Source: DAOUJW01 sp034422115 | Lineage (GTDB): Bacteria; Chloroflexota; Dehalococcoidia; Lucifugimonadales; UBA2985 | NCBI GenBank assembly: GCA_034422115.1 | Contig: DAOUJW010000017.1 | Coordinates: forward strand, 1 to 64,000 | Length of the DNA: 64,000 bases | Direction of reading: 5' to 3' | In this document: positions 8,237 through 16,797 of the stretch, one piece after another | Numbering within the stretch: position 1 is the stretch's first letter | How the letters are laid out: each line of letters starts with the position of its first letter | Translations under genes and position numbers: made by a program | Notes under the pieces: generated by a model | Seen by the model: the letters and a program-made list of their open reading frames with translations, nothing else | Told to the model about the DNA's origin: nothing | Database searches by the model: none

Positions 8237-11200
8237 ATGCGAACTATAGATTCATCCACCTTGGTAATCAAGCCGTCCAACCTGGCCTGGTGGCACAGGA
8301 GTTGGACAGGGCGGTTTATTCTGGCGACCCTGCTCATTGCGGCGGTTGCCTTTGCACTCATGCCGGACAGGACTTCCGCACAGGCAACCACCCCGGGTAT
8401 CACGGACTACTGCAAAGCTGACGGCACTACTGGCCCCGGCGGTGATACGATTCCCGCCGGAGACGTCGACGAAACCAACGGCATCATTACCGCTAACGTA
8501 TTTACCGAAGGCCTCCAGGCCGACTGTATCGCGTTGCTCACAGCGGCGGAAGCGCTGGAAGATGACAACGATGGTCCGAATGATGACAATGCAGACGTCG
8601 TGAACGCCGATGCAGTGAACTGGATAGACGTGGACACACTACCGGACTTGAATACAGGTGGATGGGACGGCGTCACGGTTGTGGACCCCGACACCACTGA
8701 TGATGACACCACCACCATTAGGGTAACAGCGGTCAGCCTTCCCAGTGATTTGTCTGGTGGAATGATTGCGGAGGAGTGGGCAGACCTCTCAGAGTTGACA
8801 ACCTTGAATCTCTCTGGCAACCACCTGGAGGGGGACGTCCCACGCAGTGTATGGGAGTTCTTTGACAGCCAGACTGCGATAGCGGCTGCTGCCAACCTGA
8901 ACCTCAGCGGCAACCCTGACCTGCACCCCTCCCCGCCTCTGGGCCTGATGGGTGAAGTCACCAAGATAGCGTCGGGAGATGACGCGGGCAAGACTCAGGT
9001 AGTACTCACGTGGAACCACACAGAGTGGTACACCAGCAATGAGGTTACTGATAACAGTGACGCGGATACTGCTAATGATGACAATACTACTGCAGATACC
9101 ACCCACTCATACCAGTACAAGTGCCCCGCCTGCGAAGAAACTGACTGGCAGGGCGCAACGGTAACCTATACCGATGCTGCTGGTGCGACTATTACTACCG
9201 GTACTGAAACCAAGGGAACCAGAGTTGTACTTGAAGTTCCCGCTCTTGATGCAGCTAACACCTACATTATTGAAGTGAGGGCTATAAAGTCCACGCAGGT
9301 GGACGGCGACGATACTGGCGAAACTTTTGGCGATGCTGACGACCCCCCCAACAACGACCAGAATAGCGAGGCCAGCCGGATAGACCCGGTTGGCCCCCAG
9401 ACGCTGACAGCGGACAATATGTTCAGCCTGCCTGTGGCGGTGGCCTACACGCCCACCCAGGAACCCGCGGAAGAGGGTGGGGACAAGACTTTCCTGGTAC
9501 AAGTTCTGGATGCTGAGGGGGAAGTTGACGCGGACGCGGACGCCATCCTCACTATTGGGGTGGAAAACACGGCCTTGAAGTTCAACCCCACGGCAGAGGG
9601 AATGGCTAGGGTTACTCTTGGCTCACCGGCCATGGGCACAGGCTCAACCAGCGTCTCCCACACCTTCCCGGTCACAATTCTGTCGGCGGAGACCGCGCCC
9701 ACGGTGCGCAACATACGCCCCCAGGAGGTGGTCAACCAGCGGCGCGACACCACCCTGGACCTGTCCAGGTATTTCGATGGCGAGGGCCTGACTTACACAG
9801 TGTCTTCGTCTGAGGAGCGCGTGGCTACCGTTTCAATAGACCCGGAAAATGACTCCATGCTGGTCATTGACCCCGAGCGTCCGGGCAGGACTACAATCAC
9901 CGTCACTGCCACCAACCCGGAGCAGGGCCAGGTCACCCAGACCTTCAGGGTGACGGTTGTGGACCCCAACACGGCTCCCCAGCTGATAGGGGCCATCCCG
10001 GACCTCACCCTATACCTGGATGACGAGGGAACCCGGATCGACATGACCCAGTACTTCCGTGACCTGGACAACGACTTCCTGCGCTTCATCCCGCAGTCGT
10101 CAAACCCCATGGTGCTGACGGCAAGGCCGGACGGGCGGTTCGTGGTATTCCAGGTGACGGGCGTTGGCGAGGTCAATATGACCATCATCGCCCAGGACGA
10201 TGCCGGGGCCACGGCCTTCGGCAGCTTCAAGGTGGAGGTGCTTGACCCCAACGATGCGCCTGAGGCGGTTGGCGAGATACCCAAGCAGCAGGTGCGCCTG
10301 GAGAGCTCCGGAGTCGCAATTGGCCTGGGCTCCTACTTCACGGACGCCAACAACGACCCGCTGACCTACACGGCGGAGTCGGCAGACGAGTCGATAGCCA
10401 CTGTGGAGGTGATGGAGGCCACGGCCACCATAATGGCGGTGGCCCTTGGAGAGACCACGGTGACATTCACGGCCACTGATCCGGGCGGGAAGTACGCCAT
10501 GCAGGTGGCGGAGGTGGAGGTGCTGCCGGCCAACATGCCGCCGGTGCTGGTGGAGGAGATACCGGACGTAACCATGCAGGACGACGACGAGCCCCTGGAC
10601 CTGGACGTGACCATGTACTTCAGGGACCCTGAGGGCGAGGAGCTGGACTACGTGGGCGAGGGCAACAACGAAGCGGTGGCGGAGGTCAGGGTGCACAGCC
10701 ACGGCCTGGTGCGCGTTGACGCCAAGGAGGTCAGCCCCGGAGCGGCCGGTGAAGTTGAGGTGACGGTGTCGGCCCGGGATCCGCACGGCGCTTCGGTGTC
10801 GGACACCTTCATAGTGACGGTGCAGGGCAACCTGCCGCCTGAGGCGGTGGGCAGCATAGAGGACCAGGCGCTGCTTGAGGGCCGGGACGCGCTGATGGAG
10901 GTTGCGGAGTACTTCAACGACCCCAACGGCGACGAGCTGACCTACATGGCAACATCGGACAACCCGGATGCGGTTGCGGCCGTCAGCATTGAGGGCAGCC
11001 AGCAGATAGTGATAAGGGCGATATCGCCTGCGGAGGACGTGACGGTCACGGTGACGGCAATGGACCCGGACGGCGAGACTGCGGCGCAGCTGATTAACGT
11101 GACGGTGATTGCCGCGGCGCCACCGCCCACTGCAACGCCTGAGCCGACTGCGACGCCTGAGCCCACGGCCACGCCTGAGCCCACGGCCACGCCGGCCCCC

Positions 11201-11314
11201 ACGCCGACGCCTGAGCCGGAGGACGCCGGATTCCCGGTGGGGCTGGTAATAGTGCTCCTGCTGGTGCTGGCCGGTATAGCTGCGGCGGTGTTCATCATCC
11301 AGCGTCGCCGGTAG
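8237..11314 (+). CDS. Large cell-surface protein with LRR segment, cadherin/Ig-like repeats and C-terminal membrane anchor
   Basis: A 1025-residue exported protein of unknown function. A signal or anchor segment lies at about residues 30-46, followed by SAQATT. Residues 60-160 are Asp/Thr-rich. Residues 175-230 contain leucine-rich motifs (LTTLNLSGNHLEGDVP, LNLSGNPDL). A fibronectin-like region follows (residues 235-380). From about residue 490 there are five or six beta-sandwich repeats of about 85 residues with a recurring pattern (LDLSRYF, IDMTQYFRD, IGLGSYFTD, LDVTMYFRD, MEVAEYFND), like dystroglycan/cadherin-type or S-layer Ig domains; the many Asp residues suggest calcium binding. A TPEPTATPEP linker leads to a final membrane helix and an RRR tail. 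The start has GAGGAGGT upstream. Adhesion or envelope structure is the likely role. Confidence 0.85.
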   Translation: MRTIDSSTLVIKPSNLAWWHRSWTGRFILATLLIAAVAFALMPDRTSAQATTPGITDYCKADGTTGPGGDTIPAGDVDETNGIITANVFTEGLQADCIALLTAAEALEDDNDGPNDDNADVVNADAVNWIDVDTLPDLNTGGWDGVTVVDPDTTDDDTTTIRVTAVSLPSDLSGGMIAEEWADLSELTTLNLSGNHLEGDVPRSVWEFFDSQTAIAAAANLNLSGNPDLHPSPPLGLMGEVTKIASGDDAGKTQVVLTWNHTEWYTSNEVTDNSDADTANDDNTTADTTHSYQYKCPACEETDWQGATVTYTDAAGATITTGTETKGTRVVLEVPALDAANTYIIEVRAIKSTQVDGDDTGETFGDADDPPNNDQNSEASRIDPVGPQTLTADNMFSLPVAVAYTPTQEPAEEGGDKTFLVQVLDAEGEVDADADAILTIGVENTALKFNPTAEGMARVTLGSPAMGTGSTSVSHTFPVTILSAETAPTVRNIRPQEVVNQRRDTTLDLSRYFDGEGLTYTVSSSEERVATVSIDPENDSMLVIDPERPGRTTITVTATNPEQGQVTQTFRVTVVDPNTAPQLIGAIPDLTLYLDDEGTRIDMTQYFRDLDNDFLRFIPQSSNPMVLTARPDGRFVVFQVTGVGEVNMTIIAQDDAGATAFGSFKVEVLDPNDAPEAVGEIPKQQVRLESSGVAIGLGSYFTDANNDPLTYTAESADESIATVEVMEATATIMAVALGETTVTFTATDPGGKYAMQVAEVEVLPANMPPVLVEEIPDVTMQDDDEPLDLDVTMYFRDPEGEELDYVGEGNNEAVAEVRVHSHGLVRVDAKEVSPGAAGEVEVTVSARDPHGASVSDTFIVTVQGNLPPEAVGSIEDQALLEGRDALMEVAEYFNDPNGDELTYMATSDNPDAVAAVSIEGSQQIVIRAISPAEDVTVTVTAMDPDGETAAQLINVTVIAAAPPPTATPEPTATPEPTATPEPTATPAPTPTPEPEDAGFPVGLVIVLLLVLAGIAAAVFIIQRRR

Positions 11315-11349
11315 ACGCCCGCCGGTAGCGGAAACCTAGGGAACAATGA

Positions 11350-11388
11350 GGCCCCTCGCTGAATGCGGGGGGCCTTGGTTTGTGTTCG
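11350..11388 (+). terminator. Intrinsic terminator after the surface protein gene
   Basis: GGCCCCTCGC (11350-11359) pairs with GCGGGGGGCC (11365-11374), with one G-U pair and a TGAAT loop. TTGGTTTGTG follows. It lies 36 nt after the stop codon. Confidence 0.75.
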
Positions 11389-11399
11389 AAAATCATACC

Positions 11400-11496
11400 C
11401 CGTTCCCGCTCATGGTGAGCCTGGTCGAACCAGAGCGGGAAGATAGGGGTGTAGTGTGTCCCCGCTCACCCTTCGACAGGCTCAGGATGAGCGGCA
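11400..11496. repeat. Two class A palindromes
   Basis: The first is TTCCCGCTCATGGTGAGCC... closing with AGAGCGGGAA. The second is CCCGCTCACCC...GGATGAGCGG, with the GTCGAA / TTCGAC centre typical of this family. Such pairs recur in almost every intergenic gap of the window. Confidence 0.8.
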
Positions 11497-11516
11497 CCAT
11501 ACGGCAGTATCCAGCT

Positions 11517-11619
11517 GTCATTCTGAGCGGAGCGAAGAATCTAAAACCTCTGGCTGCAAAGCTACGACGTCTTTGATGAACCACTTTGGATTCTTCGTCG
11601 CTTTGCTCCTCAGAATGAC
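11517..11619 (-). mobile_element. Class C MITE-like element, inverted copy
   Basis: About 103 bp with terminal inverted repeats GTCATTCTGAGCG...CAGAATGAC. Read on the minus strand, its core AAAGTGGTTCAT...CGTAGCTTTGCAG closely matches the copy at 34198-34304. No coding capacity. Confidence 0.75.
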
Positions 11620-11630
11620 GTTGCCGTCGT

Positions 11631-11657
11631 CATTCCGGCGGAAGCCGGAATCCAGAG
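11631..11657. repeat. Class B palindrome
   Basis: CATTCCGGCGGAAGCCGGAA followed by TCCAGAG; the same unit type occurs at 6847, 6922, 34393, 46455, 48051 and 62960. Confidence 0.75.
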
Positions 11658-11668
11658 GCGGGGCGCTC

Positions 11669-11707
<39 letters not shown>

Positions 11708-11750
11708 CCCTGAGACCCTTGCGTAGCCTGTGGCCAGGCCCAATGCCCGC

Positions 11751-11856
11751 GTCATTCCGAGCGCAGCGAGGAATCTAAGGTGGCCCATTTAATACATCGT
11801 AGTTTCGCAGACAGAGACCTTAGATTCCTCACTCCGCGGGCTCCGTTCGGAATGAC
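11751..11856 (+). mobile_element. Class C MITE-like element
   Basis: 106 bp bounded by GTCATTCCGAGCG and CGGAATGAC. The core ACATCGTAGTTTCGCAGACA corresponds to the core of the 34198 copy. It lies 45 nt after the poly-C run and 232 nt inverted from the 11517 copy. Confidence 0.75.
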
Positions 11857-11918
11857 AGCGTTTGCCATCATTCCCGCGAAGGGAAACCTTTCCTTTGAGC
11901 AAACCTGGAAGGGGTCTA

Positions 11919-11995
11919 CCCCCTCTCTGACTCTCCCCCTAAAGGGGGCGAGAATATCCCTTCCCCCGCAAGGCGGGGGGAGGTCAGGATGGGGG
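11919..11995 (+). repeat. Class D repeat (about 77 bp), copy 1
   Basis: CCCCCTCTCTGACTCTCCCC...TCAGGATGGGGG with an internal CCCCCGCAAGGCGGGGGG hairpin. The reverse complement of 43933-44009 has the same order of blocks, so this is a dispersed element. Confidence 0.7.
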
Positions 11996-12008
11996 AATGA
12001 ACTGCCTC

Positions 12009-13127
12009 CTACAGAGACGCACTGGAAGCAAGCGCAACGCCTGAGGGCTCCAGCGCGCCCTCAATGTACCCGCCGCCAAGCACCTCCTCGCCCAGGTAGA
12101 AGACCACGGCCTGGCCCGGCGTAACGGCGCGCTGCGGCTCCCGGAACCGCACCTCCGCCCAGTCGCCGTGGGGCACGAGGGTGGCGGCGGAGTCGCCCGC
12201 CTTGTAGCGTATCCTGGCCTCAATCTCAAGTGGGCCCTCCGGCGCAACCCCGGACAGGTAGTTCACGCCGCCGGCCCACAGGCTGCTCTGCATAAGGCCC
12301 TCCGCAGGCCCCACCACAACCCGGTTGGACTCCGCATCAATGGCAAGCACGAACATGGGCTTCTCGCTGTGAATGCCCAGGCCGCGGCGCTGGCCCACGG
12401 TGAAGCCCTGGATGCCCTGGTGACGCCCCAGGACCTCCCCGGCCCCGTCGACAATCTCCCCCGGCGCGGGCGGGAACCTCCGGGCCAGGAAAGCGCGGTA
12501 GTCGTTCTGGGGGATGAAGCAAATCTCCTGGCTGTCCGGCTTGTCTGCCACGGGCAGGCCCTCCGCGCGGGCGATGTCGCGGATGGCCTTCTTGGGATGC
12601 CAACCCACGGGGAGCAGCAGGCGCGCGGCCTGGTGGGGGCGCAGGTTGAACAGCACGTAGGACTGGTCCTTGGTGGGGTCTATGCCCTTGAGCAGCCGCG
12701 GCGAACCCGATGACGCGTCCAGGCGGGCGTAGTGGCCCGTGGCAACGTAGTCGATGTCCAGGGCGGCAGCCTTCTTCATCAGGAAGTCGAACTTTATCTT
12801 GTCGTTGCAGGCCAGGCAGGGATGGGGCGTGCGGCCCCGCAGGTACTCGCTGCAGAAATAGTCGATGACGTGGGCCTGGAACTCCTGCTGGAAGTTCATC
12901 ACGTAGTGGGGCGCGCCGATGATCTGGCACACCCGGCGGGCGTCCTCAATGTCGTCCAGGGTGCAGCAGCCACGGGACTGGCCGGGGCGCTGGGCCTCCG
13001 CCTCCTCGTCGCTCCACAGCTTCATCGTCACGCCCACGACGTCGTAGCCGTCGGCCTTCAGGAGGCACGCGGCAACGGAGGAGTCGACGCCCCCGCTCAT
13101 GGCTACAACCACTTTTTCCTTGCCCAT
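12009..13127 (-). CDS. mnmA: tRNA-specific 2-thiouridylase MnmA
   Basis: Cytoplasmic enzyme that installs sulfur at uridine-34 of Lys, Glu and Gln tRNAs. The PP-loop ATP-binding motif SGGVDSS lies near residue 11. The Cys motif PCLACNDKIKFD follows, and the second catalytic Cys is in DSQEICFIP. The C-terminal half carries the beta-barrel domains seen in MnmA (GQRRGLGIHS, RIRYKAGD). The start is ATG 13127 (MGKEKVVVAMSGGVDSS), giving 372 residues, the usual length; an upstream in-frame start would add an unconserved tail. There is no Shine-Dalgarno; a -10-like TATACT ends 7 nt upstream, so the mRNA may be leaderless. It stands alone, divergent from the RRM gene. Confidence 0.95.
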   Translation of the reverse strand: MGKEKVVVAMSGGVDSSVAACLLKADGYDVVGVTMKLWSDEEAEAQRPGQSRGCCTLDDIEDARRVCQIIGAPHYVMNFQQEFQAHVIDYFCSEYLRGRTPHPCLACNDKIKFDFLMKKAAALDIDYVATGHYARLDASSGSPRLLKGIDPTKDQSYVLFNLRPHQAARLLLPVGWHPKKAIRDIARAEGLPVADKPDSQEICFIPQNDYRAFLARRFPPAPGEIVDGAGEVLGRHQGIQGFTVGQRRGLGIHSEKPMFVLAIDAESNRVVVGPAEGLMQSSLWAGGVNYLSGVAPEGPLEIEARIRYKAGDSAATLVPHGDWAEVRFREPQRAVTPGQAVVFYLGEEVLGGGYIEGALEPSGVALASSASL

Positions 13128-13134
13128 CAAGTCC

Positions 13135-13163
13135 AGTATACCCCGCGAGTCGGTTCGGGTGAA
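13135..13163 (-). promoter_or_regulatory. Promoter of mnmA, possibly leaderless
   Basis: On the minus strand TTCACC (13163-13158), 17 nt, then TATACT (13140-13135). The ATG begins 8 nt after the -10 box, where transcription would start. Confidence 0.45.
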
Positions 13164-13311
13164 GGGCCACTTTCCCAAAGCCGCGATTTCGACGCCTTCT
13201 GATAGTGGAAGTCTTGCCCATTAGGGTATATACTATCCCTGCAAGGGGTAGCTGAGTGCCGGAGCATCCTATCCCAAAATCATGCGCTGGGCACCCAGCC
13301 GGAGGAGAAGT

Positions 13312-13620
13312 TTGAGGATATACGTAGGAAACCTGCCGTACGAGTCCACGGAAGACGACCTGATAGAGGCCTTTTCGGCCCACGGCGAAGTGGAGTCGGT
13401 GACGGTTATAAGAGACAGGGACACGGGCCGATCAAAGGGCTTTGCCTTTGTGGAGATGCCAACCAACTCGGAGGCCGAGGCTGCCATTGCGGCCTTCAAC
13501 GGCCAGGAGTTCAATCGACGCACCCTGACGGTCAACGAGGCGCGGCCCAGGGCCGACCGCGGCTTCGGCGGCGGTGGTGGTGGAGGTGGCGGTAGAGGCG
13601 GCGGGATGCCTCGCTGGTAG
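13312..13620 (+). CDS. RNA-binding protein, single RRM with glycine-rich tail
   Basis: A 102-residue protein with one RNA recognition motif: RNP2 is IYVGNL near the N-terminus and RNP1 is KGFAFVEM around residue 43. The tail is Gly-rich (GFGGGGGGGGGRGGG) and ends MPRW. Such glycine-rich RRM proteins are common in cyanobacteria and Chloroflexota and often act as cold-shock RNA chaperones; the role here is inferred. I chose TTG 13312 because GGAGG (13301-13305) is 6 nt upstream and the family starts MRIYVGNL. The ATG at 13282 adds ten unconserved residues. A TATACT hexamer lies at 13229-13234 without a good -35. Confidence 0.9.
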   Translation: MRIYVGNLPYESTEDDLIEAFSAHGEVESVTVIRDRDTGRSKGFAFVEMPTNSEAEAAIAAFNGQEFNRRTLTVNEARPRADRGFGGGGGGGGGRGGGMPRW

Positions 13621-13659
13621 CCGATACCAGCCACCTTTTGACGCGGCGGAGGAAGTCCA

Positions 13660-14148
13660 TTGGAGGCCACCTCCTCACGAGACATTGACGTGCAGGTCTT
13701 CTCGGCGTATGCGGGGAGGGTCTCAAAGTCGTGGCTGAGGATGGTGGCGTCCCAGGCCCTCGGTTCCGAAGACAGGGACGAATCGTCCGGCGTCAGCCTC
13801 GTCATAGCCGACGATGAGACCCTGAGAGGGCTTAACCTGGAGTACCGGGGGCTGGACGAGGTCACGGACGTGCTTGCCTTCTCTCTGGAGGAAGCCGGCG
13901 GCGACCACCCGGAGGAGGAGTTCCCCGCCAACCCCGATGAGACGTCACACATGGGAGAGATAGTGATATCCTATCCCCAGGCAAAGCGCCAGGCCAGGGA
14001 GGCGAAGAAGCCTCTCAAGGCGGAGCTTGCCCTGCTGGTCGTGCATGGCGTCCTGCACCTTCTTGGATACGACCACGCTGAACCCCAGGAAGAAAGGGTC
14101 ATGTGGGCCAGGCAGGACGGGGTCCTGGCAAACGTCCCCCTGAAGTAG
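13660..14148 (+). CDS. ybeY: Endoribonuclease YbeY (16S rRNA maturation)
   Basis: Metal-dependent single-strand endoribonuclease used in 16S rRNA 3'-end maturation and ribosome quality control. The zinc motif HGVLHLLGYDHAEPQE (HxxxHxxGYDH) is near residue 128, and the family segment VTDVLAFSLE precedes it. At 162 residues it has typical length. The start is TTG 13660, with GGAGGAAG just upstream. It is the first gene of a tight plus-strand run ybeY-dnaX-ybaB-recR-recO-oadG-oadB; only 13 nt separate it from dnaX. Confidence 0.94.
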   Translation: MEATSSRDIDVQVFSAYAGRVSKSWLRMVASQALGSEDRDESSGVSLVIADDETLRGLNLEYRGLDEVTDVLAFSLEEAGGDHPEEEFPANPDETSHMGEIVISYPQAKRQAREAKKPLKAELALLVVHGVLHLLGYDHAEPQEERVMWARQDGVLANVPLK

Positions 14149-14161
14149 GAGCGATTGGGAG

Positions 14162-15844
14162 TTGACGCAGGTTTTCTATCGGAAATGGCGTCCCAGGACG
14201 CTGGAAGACGTAATAGGCCAGGACCACGTCGCAAGAACGCTGAAGCAGGCGGTGGTGCAGGGCAGGATAGCCCACGCCTACCTCTTCTGCGGCCCCCGGG
14301 GCACGGGGAAGACCAGCACGGCCCGCATCCTGGCTAAGGCGGTGAACTGCGCCAGCCCCAACGACGGCGAACCCTGCAACGATTGCGCCTCCTGCGAGGC
14401 CGTCAACGAGGGCAGGGCACTTGACCTTGTGGAGATAGACGCCGCCAGCCATCGCGGAATTGACGACATCCGCAATCTGAAGGAGAAGGTGCACTTCACG
14501 CCCGCGGAGGGCGCGTACAAGGTGTACATTGTGGACGAGGTGCACATGATGACCTCGGACGCCTTCAACGCCCTGCTGAAGACGCTGGAGGAGCCTCCGG
14601 CCCACGCCATCTTCGTCCTGGCCACCACGGAGGCCCACAGGGTGCCGGCCACGGTCATCTCCCGCTGCCAGCGCTTCGACTTCCACCGCATCTCCAACCG
14701 CCACATTGAGGAGTGCCTTGCCAAGATATGCGAAAGCGAGGGGATTGAGGCCGAACCCCAGGCGCTGAGGGCCATTGCCGGAAACGCCGCTGGCAGCCTG
14801 CGGGACGCCGAGAACCTGCTGGAGCAGCTGGTGGTCTCCTACGACTCCCGCATCACCCTTGCCCACGTCAGAGAGCTGCTGGGCCAGGGCGACGATGAGC
14901 TGGCCCTTGACCTGGTGAGGAGCGCGCTCAAGGGTGAGGTCTCGGTGGGACTCAAGACGATCGTCGCGGTGGCCGACCAGGGGCTGGATCCTCGGCGGTT
15001 CCACAAGCAGGTCGTCGACCACCTGCGGGGCGTGCTGCTCATCAAGGCCGGCGCAGAGGATGCCCTGGACTATCCGCAGGAGACGCTGGAGGCAATAAAG
15101 GCCGCGGCGGAGTCCTGCACACTGGAGAGGGCGCTGAAGGCTGTCCAGATGTTTGAGCAGAGGCCGGTTTCCCAGGACGGCTTTCCCACACTGCCCCTTG
15201 AGATGGCGCTGGTGGAGACGTCTCTGGAAAGCGAGCCTCCACAGCCCGCCCCCGCCACCAGGACGGCGTCGGCTCCCGCCGCCAACACCCGGCCGGCCGC
15301 GAGGGACGCTCCGCCCCGCTCGGCCCCGCCTCGTCGAGAGGCTGAACGACCCGTCGCCAGGGCGGAGACGCCCGCCGCGCCCGCAAGACAGACGGCGTCG
15401 CCACCTGTTGAGACGCCTGTGGGGCAGACAGCCGCATCGTCAGAAAACGGGCAGACTGCCCCAATCGCGTCCGGCAGCCCCGTGCCGGAGGAGCACTGGG
15501 GGGCAATCCAGAAGGCCATGAAGCGGTTCAAGGGACAGAAGTTCAACATTGGAGCGCTGCTCATGGACTGCGGCGCCAGGTACATTGAGGATGACTCCCT
15601 GGTGCTGGTGTTCAAGAGCCGTCCCAACATGGAGCGGCTGGAGGGCGAGCTGGAGAACCCGGACACCCGCAGGAACATACAGCAGGCCGTTCAGGAGGTA
15701 ACCGGAACTTCCTACAACCTGCGACTGACTCTGGCGGACCAGGGCAACGGCGGCGCAGGAACGTCGAGAGGCCACCTGGTGCGGGCGGCCCTGAACATGG
15801 GCGCGCGCCTGGTCGAAGAAGAAGAGGAGAGACCCAATGAATAG
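14162..15844 (+). CDS. dnaX: DNA polymerase III subunit gamma/tau
   Basis: Clamp-loader ATPase of the replicase, 560 residues. The N-terminus is typical (YRKWRPRTLEDVIGQDH). Walker A is GPRGTGKTST near residue 45, the zinc module Cys residues lie in CASPNDGEPCNDCASC, Walker B/DExH is VDEVHMM, and sensor/SRC is ISRCQRFDF. Residues 360-440 are an Ala/Pro/Arg-rich linker, followed by a C-terminal domain consistent with tau. I see no A-rich slippery heptamer, so a programmed frameshift to make gamma is not evident. The start is TTG with a purine-rich GGGAG upstream. The stop overlaps the next start by 8 nt. Confidence 0.95.
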   Translation: MTQVFYRKWRPRTLEDVIGQDHVARTLKQAVVQGRIAHAYLFCGPRGTGKTSTARILAKAVNCASPNDGEPCNDCASCEAVNEGRALDLVEIDAASHRGIDDIRNLKEKVHFTPAEGAYKVYIVDEVHMMTSDAFNALLKTLEEPPAHAIFVLATTEAHRVPATVISRCQRFDFHRISNRHIEECLAKICESEGIEAEPQALRAIAGNAAGSLRDAENLLEQLVVSYDSRITLAHVRELLGQGDDELALDLVRSALKGEVSVGLKTIVAVADQGLDPRRFHKQVVDHLRGVLLIKAGAEDALDYPQETLEAIKAAAESCTLERALKAVQMFEQRPVSQDGFPTLPLEMALVETSLESEPPQPAPATRTASAPAANTRPAARDAPPRSAPPRREAERPVARAETPAAPARQTASPPVETPVGQTAASSENGQTAPIASGSPVPEEHWGAIQKAMKRFKGQKFNIGALLMDCGARYIEDDSLVLVFKSRPNMERLEGELENPDTRRNIQQAVQEVTGTSYNLRLTLADQGNGGAGTSRGHLVRAALNMGARLVEEEEERPNE

Positions 15845-16142
15845 AAACATGATGCGCCAAGCGCAGCAGCTTCAGGCCCGGCTGGCCAAGGCCCAGGAGG
15901 AGTTGGAGAGCACCGTTGTGGAGGCCACCGCCGGAGGGGGCGTGGTCAAGGTGACGGTGACCGGCAAGCTGAAGGTGCAGTCCATTGAGATTGCGCCGGA
16001 GGCGGTCGACCCTGAGGACGTGGAAATGCTCCAGGACCTTGTCATGGCAGCGACCAACGAGGCCATCGATAAGGCGCAGGAGCTTGCCCAGACCCGCTTG
16101 AGCGCCATAACCGGCGGGATGAAGATACCCGGGCTGACATAG
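15837..16142 (+). CDS. ybaB: YbaB/EbfC family nucleoid-associated protein
   Basis: Small dimeric DNA-binding protein of 101 residues. The N-terminal helix (MMRQAQQLQARLAKAQEELE) and the beta segment VVEATAGGGVVKVTVTG are diagnostic. In most bacteria ybaB lies between dnaX and recR, exactly as here, and the products are thought to work with replication and recombination. It overlaps dnaX by 8 nt and is followed by recR after 23 nt, so it is almost certainly co-transcribed. Confidence 0.94.
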   Translation: MNRNMMRQAQQLQARLAKAQEELESTVVEATAGGGVVKVTVTGKLKVQSIEIAPEAVDPEDVEMLQDLVMAATNEAIDKAQELAQTRLSAITGGMKIPGLT

Positions 16143-16165
16143 AGCGCCCGCGCGGGTACGCTGCA

Positions 16166-16780
16166 ATGACCTACGATTTCCTCCCGTCCGTGGCCGCTCC
16201 TCTGGCGCGTCTAATTGAGGAGTTCCACAAGCTGCCGGGCATTGGCCCCAAGAGCGCCCAGCGTTTGGCCTACTACCTCATAAGGATGCCCCCGGATGAG
16301 GCGCGGTCGCTGGCCGAGGCCGTCTTGGCAGTCAAGGAGCGGGTCATCTTCTGCAGCGTCTGCCAGAACATCACCGAGAGCAGCCCATGCTATCTCTGCT
16401 CCCACGAGGGCCGTGACAGGTCTCGTATATGCGTGGTGGAGGAGCCCCTGGACGTGCTTTCCCTTGAGCGCACCCAGGTGTACAAGGGGCTGTACCACGT
16501 GCTCCACGGCGTTATATCTCCCGCCAGCGGCATAGGGCCGGACGACCTGAAGCTGCGGGAGCTGATGGACCGTCTGAAGGACAGCCAGGTGGGAGAGGTT
16601 ATCCTGGCGACCAACCCCAGTCTGGAGGGTGAGAACACTTCAATGTATATACAGCGTATGCTCTCGCCCCTGGGCTTGCGGGTGACCCGACTCGCTCGGG
16701 GTCTTCCCGTAGGCGGAGACTTGGAGTACGCTGACGAGGTTACGCTCAGCCGCGCCCTGGAGGGCCGGCAAGAAGTGTAG
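16166..16780 (+). CDS. recR: Recombination mediator RecR
   Basis: RecR works with RecO and RecF to load RecA at single-strand gaps. This 204-residue protein has the N-terminal helix-hairpin-helix (KLPGIGPKSAQRLAYYL), a four-Cys zinc finger (CSVCQNITESSPCYLC) near residues 57-72, and a Toprim domain beginning ICVVEEPLDVLSLE. The TSMYIQRML and VTRLARGLPVGGDLEYAD motifs are family-typical. Length matches the family. Its partner recO follows 17 nt downstream. Confidence 0.96.
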   Translation: MTYDFLPSVAAPLARLIEEFHKLPGIGPKSAQRLAYYLIRMPPDEARSLAEAVLAVKERVIFCSVCQNITESSPCYLCSHEGRDRSRICVVEEPLDVLSLERTQVYKGLYHVLHGVISPASGIGPDDLKLRELMDRLKDSQVGEVILATNPSLEGENTSMYIQRMLSPLGLRVTRLARGLPVGGDLEYADEVTLSRALEGRQEV

Positions 16781-16797
16781 GCTGTCGAGTTCGTCCC

